DNA of 5,853 nucleotides from an uncultured Candidatus Altimarinota bacterium (GTDB lineage Bacteria; Patescibacteriota; Gracilibacteria; BD1-5; UBA6164). Under the pieces are notes generated by a model that was given only the letters and a program-made list of their open reading frames with translations, searched no databases and was not told the DNA's origin. Position 1 is the stretch's first letter; the number at the start of each line of letters is the position of its first letter. Shown here in pieces: positions 1-5,853 of this stretch. Location of the stretch: the NCBI GenBank assembly GCA_937944175.1, contig CALDZW010000080.1, positions 1 through 5,853 on the forward strand. The letters are read 5' to 3'. The position numbers were made by a program, and so were the translations under genes.

Positions 1-1
1 A

Positions 2-1240
2 ATAGGATTTAAAGAAGATTGAGTATCAACATGGTCAATCAATTCATTTTGAAGCAAGCTTATGTTTGCATCTCCAACTACAACTACAGCAAATGCAAAG
101 GTGACTTTTGATTCTACAGGTAATGTTTGAATTTGAACAACTAGCCCATCAAAAAAACTAGAAGTTGTATGAGATGCAATAATAAATGATTCTGTGTGAA
201 TAGGTAGGTGAGTATCAGGCACATATCAATTGGCAGTAGAATGATCAAAAGTATGAAAATCATGATCATATGATTACCAAAGGGCGGTCTATGCTTGAGT
301 GTGGGCTGATGCCTCATTGTGGGATCATACATCAACAAGACATTATGTACTTTGAATAGCATCCGCAGCTCTCACAAATGTTGATTCATGAACAGGAAGT
401 TTATATGAACTCACTGGTATTAATTCTCAATATTGAGCATACACATGAGCAAATGGGACAATCAATAGTGCTTATTGAGTAAGAGTAAGACCATATAAGT
501 GATGAGGAACAATTGATAATATGTATGATCTGTTTTTAGCTGATGTATCATTAAGTTCTTCTACTATTACTTGAGATCATTATGGTGTCTATCAACAGAA
601 TAGTGCTACTAACTATTTTAATGGAAATGTCTGAATGTGAACAACTGATCCAGTTGCAAGTCTTGAAGTTAATAAAGGAAGATGGGCATCATGATCAAGA
701 GGTCCACAAATTGGTGCAAAATGAACTGCAGCTTCTATTGGATTATATGATTCAAATGAAACGTGAGAAAATGTGATAGCTTTGGAAAATGCACAAGGAG
801 ATCTTAATATATATTCAACATCACATACAGCAGATGATTGGTGATATGATGAAAGAGTTTCTAGATTAACAATTCAAAAAGATACTGGTAATGTTGGTAT
901 TGGTTCAGCAAGTCCAGAAGTTAGGTTAGATTTATGAAATGAGGCTTGATCAAATTCGGGTATAAAAATAGGCCGTAGTGGTACAATATTTACAAGAACA
1001 TATGTTTGAGGAGATGGGTCTCCTCTAGAATTTAGATTAATAGACCCTGCTCTAGCAAGTTCTTTCGTATTTACAAGAGAATTTTCAGGTGTTGTTGAAG
1101 ATATTTTAACTATTAATTGATTTACTGCAGATCAATCATATTGAGATGTTACTATACATAAATTATCTTGAACAGGGAATGCATTTGCTTGTTTAGATGC
1201 AAATGGTACACTTTATAGAAGTGCTACAGCATGTAATTAG
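2..1240 (+). CDS. Repetitive surface/fibre-like protein, 3' portion (5' end outside window)
   Basis: Reading from base 2 with UGA as Gly gives 412 residues ending in TAG; the start and any signal peptide lie upstream of the window. Three motifs of the GNVGIGTTSP type sit at residues 40-49, 208-217 and 296-305, the first two followed by a LEV segment typical of these units. Such motifs are common in phage tail fibres and large bacterial surface proteins. Residues of about 115-205 are rich in Gly, Tyr, Ser, Thr and Asn with YGVY-like and YGAY-like segments, which fits a beta-rich fibre. The C-terminus, CLDANGTLYRSATACN, has two cysteines and could be a capping or anchoring segment. No S74-type chaperone domain is visible at the C-terminus. 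About 31 glycines are UGA against about 26 GGN (hand count). Attachment to host or surface is inference; a prophage fibre is less likely because no phage genes adjoin it in this window. Confidence 0.8.
119..148 (+). repeat. Fibre motif copy 1 (GNVGIGTTSP)
   Basis: Encodes residues 40-49 of the partial surface protein. The second and third glycines of the motif are written as TGA, the first as GGT. It is followed by SKKLEV, the usual continuation of this fibre unit. Confidence 0.85.
623..652 (+). repeat. Fibre motif copy 2 (GNVGMGTTDP)
   Basis: Encodes residues 208-217. The second and third glycines are again TGA, and the first is GGA. It is followed by VASLEV, matching the continuation of copy 1. 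Confidence 0.85.
887..916 (+). repeat. Fibre motif copy 3 (GNVGIGSASP)
   Basis: Encodes residues 296-305. All three glycines are GGT here, at the same motif positions that use TGA in copies 1 and 2. This gives a within-gene calibration of UGA as glycine. It is followed by EVRLDL. Confidence 0.85.
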
Positions 1241-1258
1241 TTGAGAGATAAAATAAAG

Positions 1259-1284
1259 TAGGGTACGAATGCATTCGTACCCTA
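1259..1284. terminator. Perfect 26-bp palindrome, probable terminator hairpin (1 of 2)
   Basis: A perfect inverted repeat from TAGGG to CCCTA, 18 nt after the stop of the surface-protein gene. As RNA it would fold into a strong hairpin with a small TGCA loop. On the minus strand it is followed by a T-rich tail (CTTTATTTTATC), so it may best serve to stop transcription of the minus-strand gene. On the plus strand no T-run follows. Confidence 0.6.
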
Positions 1285-1304
1285 TAGTAAATAAGAGAAC
1301 CTTC

Positions 1305-1330
1305 TAGGGACAGCAGATCTGCTGTCCCTA
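1305..1330. terminator. Perfect 26-bp palindrome, probable terminator hairpin (2 of 2)
   Basis: A second perfect inverted repeat of the same length, with the same TAGGG/CCCTA ends but a different core, and GATC at the centre. On the plus strand it is followed by ATTTTG and, a little later, a run of seven Ts at 1345-1351, so it suits termination of the upstream surface-protein gene. Confidence 0.6.
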
Positions 1331-1361
1331 ATTTTGTATATAGATTTTTTTGTAAATGGTG

Positions 1362-1769
1362 TTACCTTATATCCTTTTTAATAAAGAAATACACCCATTT
1401 CTCAAAATTGGTCATGGTTTTTGTGATTACTTCTTCTTGAGTTATTTGACTATCAGGTTTGAGAATGAGAGGGGTTTCAATGGAATACTTATTGAAAATA
1501 TCCTCTTCAGTAAAAATATAGACCTTTTCTCATTTCATTTTGAATCATTGTTGAGATTTTAGAATCTTGCTTTTGAATGCCTTAGACCTCTTGTAATCAA
1601 TTGCTTTATTTGCCCTTTCTAGGTAGGATTGAATCTCTTTGATAATCTCAAGTTGTTCAGCGGTGTATGTGTTGATGGTATATTTTTTATATTCATACTT
1701 TAAAATAGTAAAACTCAGATAAAAGAGTATTACTATAAGTCAGATAAAAACATACTGGCGCTTATTCAT
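1362..1769 (-). CDS. Small single-pass membrane protein, FtsB/DivIC-like (septum formation initiator family, tentative)
   Basis: The minus strand encodes 135 residues from ATG to TAA, using UGA for all three glycines (residues 10, 76, 80). Residues 1-5 are basic and polar (MNKRQ), residues 7-23 form a hydrophobic membrane segment, and residues 35-75 are charged and helical, compatible with a short coiled coil. Residues 76-86 (GFKMKGEKVYI) resemble the end of the DivIC/FtsB domain, where a GE-x-VY element follows the coiled coil. That layout (short cytoplasmic tail, one membrane span, coiled coil, GE-VY element) matches proteins of the divisome FtsB/FtsL/FtsQ subcomplex, which act at the septum. 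About 50 further residues, ending in FEKWVYFFIKKDIR, have no counterpart I recognise. No Shine-Dalgarno sequence precedes the ATG. The gene is convergent with the surface protein and divergent from the FecR gene. That a gene is present is firm; the family call is tentative because these proteins diverge strongly. Confidence 0.75.
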
Positions 1770-1772
1770 TTA

Positions 1773-1801
1773 TTGATATTTTTTTAAAAATATAGTATTA
1801 T
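1773..1801 (+). promoter_or_regulatory. Sigma-70-type promoter for the FecR/cyclase operon
   Basis: TTGATA at 1773-1778, a 17-nt spacer, then TATTAT at 1796-1801. Each box is one base from consensus and the spacing is ideal. It would start transcription near 1808, giving a leader of about 50 nt before the ATG at 1859. Confidence 0.6.
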
Positions 1802-1825
1802 AAGGGCAAACAGAGTTTTTAAGAA
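1797..1825 (-). promoter_or_regulatory. Possible divergent promoter for the FtsB/DivIC-like gene
   Basis: On the minus strand a consensus TATAAT lies at 1797-1802, about 28 nt upstream of the ATG. A weak -35 (TTCTTA, 1820-1825) sits 17 nt further upstream. The -10 box overlaps that of the plus-strand promoter, so the two could not be occupied by polymerase at once. Confidence 0.35.
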
Positions 1826-1829
1826 GGAG
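1824..1829 (+). promoter_or_regulatory. AAGGAG, Shine-Dalgarno-like sequence far from the ATG
   Basis: This is the only good Shine-Dalgarno-like sequence upstream of any gene start in the window. It lies 29 nt before the ATG at 1859, too far for normal use, but 8 nt before an in-frame ATT at 1838. A rare ATT start would add seven residues (IKHYFFL). It may also be chance. Confidence 0.25.
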
Positions 1830-1858
1830 AGCTATTTATTAAACACTATTTTTTTCTT

Positions 1859-3187
1859 ATGAAAAAGTATATAAATTATATGAAGAATTTTATAAAAGAG
1901 AAAACAAAAAACAAATTTTTGTTAGCAATTATTTGAGTGATAATTGTGATTATATGATATCAATGATACAAAGCTATTTCTTTGTTCTGAGTAGATACAG
2001 ATTCATATGTAGTGCTTATTCAATGAGAATGATTACACAATGAAAATAAACTTTCAATAGGTACCCAAGTTCGTCTAGATATTGAAGATAAGGTTCATAC
2101 AGTATGAGTTGATTCAATTGCTATTATTGAGTGGGGGGATGGAAGTATTACTCGTCTTGGGGGAGATTCAGAAGTGATTATTAATGAGCTACACGTAAAA
2201 AATGATCTTTCACAAATTAATCTATCATTTTCATTGCTTTCATGAAAATCATGGTCTAATGTGGTAAGTTTTTTATGAGAAGATTCACACTTTAAGCAAA
2301 ATTTTCAAGATGTTCAAGCATCTGTCAGGTGAACTGTGTTTGATGTGGATCTCACTGATAGCTATGTATTTGTTCAAGATCATGAAGTAGAGTTACAAAA
2401 ATGAGATGCCATAGTAGTAGTAAAAGAAAATTCAGCATTTGATATTAGAACATTCTCACTTATAGAATTACAAAAATTCTTAAATGAATTCAGAGATAAG
2501 GCATGGGAAGATATTAACAAAAAATTAGATGTAGATTATTTTTCAAAACTGAGAACTACACTACAAGCAAATTTTTCTCAAGAGAAGATAGTTGCAAATT
2601 TGAGTAAGAAAGTTTGAGCAAGTGCCCAGAGTTATGATGAATTAGAAAAAACAATAGCAACGTTTTCGGATGAAAAGAAAAAAGAAGCCTATGATGCATT
2701 ACTTGAACAGTATCAGAAGCTAAATTTTGTAAAATCATGAGATTGAGAGCTTTTTGAAGAAAAAAATAACATTAAAAAAATGCTCATAAACTCAGCTGAA
2801 GAGGAAGATAAGAAAGCATTGGTTAAGTATTCTGTATATGATCTGAAAGATGCTATTGATGGAAAGGATTTAGATTGAATTCAATGAGCTTTAGATATTC
2901 TTGGTGAACATAAAGAGTTACTTCCAGATATTGATACAAGCATACTGAAGGATATTGATTTCATGCCAGATTCCATTCAGGAAGTTTTTAGATGACAGAT
3001 GGAAATCTTTAAATGATTATTGCCAGAGGATATGTATAAAAAATTTTTAGGAGATATTTCTCTTGATTGATTTGATGGCCTTAGTTGATCTGCAAAAGGA
3101 CTCCTTGATTCTTCAACAAAGAAAGCAACGCAAGGTCTTGATGCTGCTAAATGAAAGCTAGAAGGATTGATCAATAATTTTAAATAA
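1859..3187 (+). CDS. Membrane-anchored FecR-domain protein with long helical C-terminal region
   Basis: The gene encodes 442 residues with about 21 UGA glycines, ending in TAA. A basic N-terminus precedes one membrane segment at about residues 20-36, which places the rest outside the cytoplasm. Residues of about 65-165 match the FecR domain: VRLDI at 71-75, WGDGSITRL at 92-100, a following EVII strand, LLSGKSWSNV at 126-135, and the hallmark VRGTVFDV at 156-163, whose Gly158 is UGA. Residues of about 200-442 are charged and mostly helical, ending in a Gly/Lys-rich amphipathic stretch (last residues LEGLINNFK); I recognise no family there. FecR proteins are best known as anti-sigma regulators, but no sigma factor or receptor gene adjoins this one. 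The next gene begins 12 nt downstream and is a CHASE2 cyclase, so a role in sensing or in modulating that sensor is the likely reading (inference). ATG 1859 is chosen as the first in-frame ATG; ATG 1880 is an alternative that keeps the membrane span. Confidence 0.82.
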
Positions 3188-3199
3188 TATTTGTAATAT

Positions 3200-5236
3200 A
3201 TGTTGAATAAGCTTTTAAAGAATACCATATTTCTAACAATAGGAGTTTCAATTGTTGTATTTTGTGTTATCTTGGTTTTTACAAATATTTTTTATAGTCT
3301 GGATAAAAGTATTTCTGACCGCCTACATAAAGAGTTTGTGGGATCAAAATTACTTGTGTCTGATAGGATTGTTGTAGTTGGTATTGATGAACAGACACTT
3401 GAAGCGTTAGGAAGATTTCCTTTTTCAAGGGATATGTATATTCCGGTAATTGAAAATCTTAATAATGCATGAGCCATAGTTATAGGGTTTGATGTGATTT
3501 TTGCTGATGAATCACAAAAAGAAATAGACAAGGCTTTTGCAAAGAGCATTAAAAAAGCTGAGAATATCATATTAGGAGGACCTCTAACTTCAAAACAATG
3601 AAGAGTATTTTATGAAAAACCAATAGACATATTAGATGATGCCAGTATGTGATGATGAAGCTTTAATGCAGAAGTGGATCATTGAAATAGTAAGGTATAT
3701 TCTATAGGGGCATTTACTACTATTCGTAATCAACGCTATAAACATTTTTCTATAGAAGTCCTCAAATGATACTATTCACAGCTTATTGGACAAAATTATA
3801 TTGATTTTCATAAAGAAGATGAACATTTTTATTATATCACGCCTACAAGAAAACTCCCATATATGGATTATGATTCAAAAAAAATAGCTATTAATTATGT
3901 GAGTGATGCAAGAATTGCTAGTGAGTCATTTATTAATGTCTATAAGAATACATTTAGTGAGTGATTTTTCAAAGATAAGATAGTGATTATAGGAGCAACA
4001 GCAGATGGGATTAAAGACATATTTTTCACTCCAGAAGGGATTAAGTATTGAGTCTATACACATGCTAATATGATTAATACTGAGCTCACAAAGGGATACA
4101 AAATATATTTTAATAAGAATGCCGAGCTGCTTTTGATTTTCTTTTTGATTATTTTATCAGTGTATTTTAATATATCACGTAGCTGAAAAGGTCTAGCACT
4201 GAGTAATATATGAGTTATCTCAATTTTTTTGGTATTGATTTCAGTGATAATCATGTGATTGAATCTCACACTCAATCATCCTGCACAGTTTGCTTTTGCT
4301 TTGATTATCACTCTCACAGTTTCAAATATTATTAAATCATTTACAGAAGATAAAAATAAGACAAAGCTTTCTAAAGCCTTGTGAGAATATGTGTCTAAAG
4401 ATATTGCAAAAGAGATACTTCATTGATGAGGAGAATTAAACCTTGACTGACAAAGAAAGGATTTATCTATCTTCTTTTCAGATATAAAATGATTTACCAC
4501 AATATCAGAAAAACTTGATCCTGAAGAACTTGTAGCATTCCTGAGAGAGTATTTGGGTGCTATGAGTAATGTAATCATGGATCAAAGAGGATTTATTGAT
4601 AAGTATGAATGAGATGCAATTATGGCTATGTGGGGAGTGTTTGGTTTCTCTGAAACCTCAACATACGATAACTGTATTGCAGCACTAGACCAACAGAAAA
4701 AACTTGCTCAACTAAACAAACAGTGGAAGATACGCTTTTGAGAAGAATTAAAAGTAAGAATGGGACTCCATACTGGTGAGGCTATTGTGTGAAACATTTG
4801 AGCAACAGGAAGAAAAATGGAATTTACTGCTCTTGGTGATAGTGTGAATTTGGCTTCTCGTCTTGAGGGTGTAAATAAGCTGTATTGAACATATATTTGT
4901 GTATCTGAAGATGTATATCATTCACAAGAAAATACATTTGAGTTTCGATATTTAGACAAGATTAGAGTTCAATGAAAAACTATTCCAATTGGAATATATG
5001 AGATGATTTGTAAGAAGTGAGAGCTCACACAAGAGATGAAAGAAAATCTTTGAAAATTTGATGAAGCAATCAAATTCTATAAACTCAGAGAGTTTAAAAA
5101 AGCTGCAATCATATTTGAAGTGCTTGTAAGAAACTGAGATGCTCCAAGTAAGACCTATGTAGAAAGATGTTGAATATATATAAAGGATGCTCCTGATCCT
5201 GATTGGGATTGAGTGTGGAATATGCAAACAAAGTAG
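3200..5236 (+). CDS. CHASE2-domain class III adenylate cyclase
   Basis: The gene encodes 678 residues with about 28 UGA glycines, ending in TAG. Residues 9-31 are a membrane segment. Residues of about 33-300 are an extracytoplasmic CHASE2 sensor, shown by VVVGIDEQTLEALGRFPFSR (58-77), GAIVIGFDVIFAD (91-103), VIIGATADG (262-270) and GVYTHAN (284-290). Three membrane spans follow at about 309-327, 332-357 and 364-383. The cytoplasmic catalytic domain begins near 390: FFSDIKGFT carries metal ligand Asp428, DKYEGDAIMAMWG carries Lys468 and metal ligand Asp472, and FTALGDSVNLASRLE carries Thr543, Asn550 and Arg554. The full catalytic set is present. Lys with Thr at the base-recognition positions is the class IIIb pattern, so ATP to cAMP is predicted. 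The tail, from about 600, resembles the C-terminal segment common after such cyclases (FKKAAIIFEVL, DWDGVWNM). It probably shares a transcript with the FecR gene 12 nt upstream. No Shine-Dalgarno sequence is visible; the start gives a normal N-terminal span. Confidence 0.93.
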
Positions 5237-5265
5237 ATATTTATAGCTATAAATATCTACTTTGT
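5228..5265. terminator. 38-bp perfect palindrome overlapping the cyclase stop codon
   Basis: Nineteen base pairs pair perfectly around a centre at 5246/5247, and the left arm includes the TAG stop at 5234-5236. It lies between the cyclase and the cyclic-nucleotide-binding gene, where a terminator or a transcript-stabilising hairpin would be expected. No U-tract follows on the plus strand; an A-run at 5273-5278 would supply one on the minus strand. The right-arm heptamer CTACTTT can also pair with AAAGTAG at 5266-5272. Confidence 0.55.
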
Positions 5266-5287
5266 AAAGTAGAAAAAACGCAAAATA

Positions 5288-5317
5288 TTTTCAAAAGCTT
5301 TATAATTATGATATTAT
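5288..5317 (+). promoter_or_regulatory. Possible promoter for the cyclic-nucleotide-binding gene
   Basis: TTTTCA at 5288-5293, an 18-nt spacer and TATTAT at 5312-5317. A consensus TATAAT at 5301-5306 is an alternative -10 but lacks a good -35. The region is so AT-rich that chance matches are likely. A promoter here would let the binding protein be expressed apart from the operon. Confidence 0.35.
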
Positions 5318-5349
5318 ATAAGTATATTAAAAAGTAATTATAAACATAT

Positions 5350-5775
5350 ATGGCACTTTTAGATAATGTAGTGATTCTTGATGACCTTGCTGATAGTGAG
5401 AAAGCTCAATTAGAGGCTTTTTGCCAAGAAAAAATGCTGACTACCTGAGAAAAATTGTTTGATGAATGAGACGATGCGAATGCTATGTATATTTTGAAGC
5501 AAGGAGAAATAGAAATTTCTAAAAACTTGAATGGAAAATCTGTAGTATTGTGAATAGTTGAAGCAGAAGATCTTCTCTGAGAGATGGCAATTTTTAGTGA
5601 GACATGAAAAAGAATGGCAAGTGCTAAAGCAACAAGGGATACAGTCCTTGTAACAATTCTTTCTTTTTCAATTCAGCAAATTATGAATACAAAACCAGAA
5701 CTTCTTGAAAAAATGAAATGATTGATTGAAAAAAGAATGTATGAGAATAAGATTACTCAATGAAAAATTGGGTAA
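5350..5775 (+). CDS. Stand-alone cyclic-nucleotide-binding domain protein (probable cAMP effector)
   Basis: The gene encodes 141 residues from ATG to TAA with seven UGA glycines. The whole protein is one cyclic-nucleotide-binding domain of the CRP/PKA-regulatory type: an N-terminal helical part (LADSEKAQLEAF), the beta roll with GEKLFDEGD (33-41) and MYILKQGEIEI (46-56), the phosphate-binding cassette LLGEMAIFSETGKRMASAKA (75-94), and a C-terminal helix from about residue 114. Glu78 and Arg88 are the cassette residues that usually contact ribose and phosphate, so ligand binding should be intact; Gly77 beside Glu78 is UGA. There is no signal peptide, membrane span or helix-turn-helix, so it is cytoplasmic and is not a CRP-type transcription factor by itself; it probably acts through a partner. 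Its position just after an adenylate cyclase suggests it reads the cAMP made by that enzyme (inference). The start has no Shine-Dalgarno sequence but gives a full-length domain. Confidence 0.9.
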
Positions 5776-5805
5776 CTATTTTATAAATATGGATAAAAAA
5801 TAATC

Positions 5806-5834
5806 AAGAGTTTATATGTGATATATAGACTCTT
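5806..5834 (+). terminator. Intrinsic terminator after the cyclic-nucleotide-binding gene
   Basis: A 12-bp stem with one G-U pair (AAGAGTTTATAT with ATATAGACTCTT) closes a 5-nt loop, and its right arm runs into a T-rich tail (TTTCT). It begins 30 nt after the TAA stop. An A-run on the left side (5795-5800) would let it also work for transcription from the right. Confidence 0.7.
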
Positions 5835-5853
5835 TTTCTATATATTACATGAA

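Noticed and set aside
141..362. Minus-strand open frame of 73 codons
   Set aside because: It lies antisense within the surface-protein gene; its hydrophobic look comes from the AT-rich complement.
582..776. Plus-strand open frame of 64 codons
   Set aside because: It is out of frame with, and inside, the surface-protein gene, which has recognisable motifs across the same bases.
1259..1330. Insertion-sequence ends or CRISPR repeats
   Set aside because: There is no transposase, target duplication or regularly spaced direct repeat; the two elements are separate palindromes with different cores.
1356..1562. Plus-strand open frame of 68 codons
   Set aside because: It is antisense to the FtsB/DivIC-like gene, has no domain-like features, and starts inside the presumed terminator tail region.
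1859..3187. FecI/FecR iron-uptake signalling system
   Set aside because: The FecR domain is present, but there is no sigma factor or TonB-dependent receptor gene nearby, and the partner gene is a cyclase.
2556..3228. Minus-strand open frames opposite the FecR gene (2556-2738 and 2977-3228)
   Set aside because: They are antisense shadows of the helical C-terminal region, with no motifs of their own.
3200..3472. Truncated CHASE2 pseudogene ending at the first in-frame TGA
   Set aside because: The same frame continues with an intact CHASE2 domain and complete cyclase; the TGA encodes Gly91 of the conserved GAIVIGFDVIFAD motif.
3292..5227. Minus-strand open frames opposite the cyclase (3292-3570, 4054-4275, 4952-5227)
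   Set aside because: All are antisense to a gene with strong family motifs and show no start signal or recognisable domain.
5350..5775. CRP/FNR-type transcription regulator
   Set aside because: The protein ends after the C-terminal helix of the binding domain, with no helix-turn-helix before the TAA stop.

Overview
This window reads coherently only if UGA codes for glycine (translation table 25). With the standard code every gene breaks into fragments. With UGA as Gly, five clean genes appear, ending in TAG or TAA, and UGA falls on glycines that are invariant in known families. That code plus strongly AT-rich DNA points to the Absconditabacteria (SR1) or Gracilibacteria (BD1-5/GN02) group of the candidate phyla radiation. 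I cannot tell which from the window, and no RNA gene, CRISPR array, insertion sequence or origin was seen.

Layout. Positions 2-1240 (+) hold the 3' part of a repetitive surface or fibre-like protein with three GNVGIGTTSP-type motifs. Positions 1241-1361 are a convergent intergenic region with two perfect 26-bp palindromes, probably a terminator pair. Positions 1362-1769 (-) encode a 135-aa single-pass membrane protein resembling the FtsB/DivIC septum-formation family. Positions 1770-1858 are a divergent promoter region. Positions 1859-3187 and 3200-5236 (+) are two genes 12 nt apart, a likely operon: a membrane-anchored FecR-domain protein and a CHASE2-sensor class III adenylate cyclase. A 38-bp perfect palindrome overlaps the cyclase stop codon. 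Positions 5350-5775 (+) encode a stand-alone cyclic-nucleotide-binding domain protein, followed by an intrinsic terminator.

How the genes may work together. The last three genes look like a compact second-messenger circuit: an extracytoplasmic FecR module next to an extracytoplasmic CHASE2 sensor, a cytoplasmic cyclase with the residues expected for ATP, and a small cytoplasmic cAMP-binding protein with no DNA-binding domain. The family assignments rest on motifs seen in the sequence. The functional coupling is inferred from gene order and domain content. The surface protein upstream and the division-like gene are not obviously part of this circuit.
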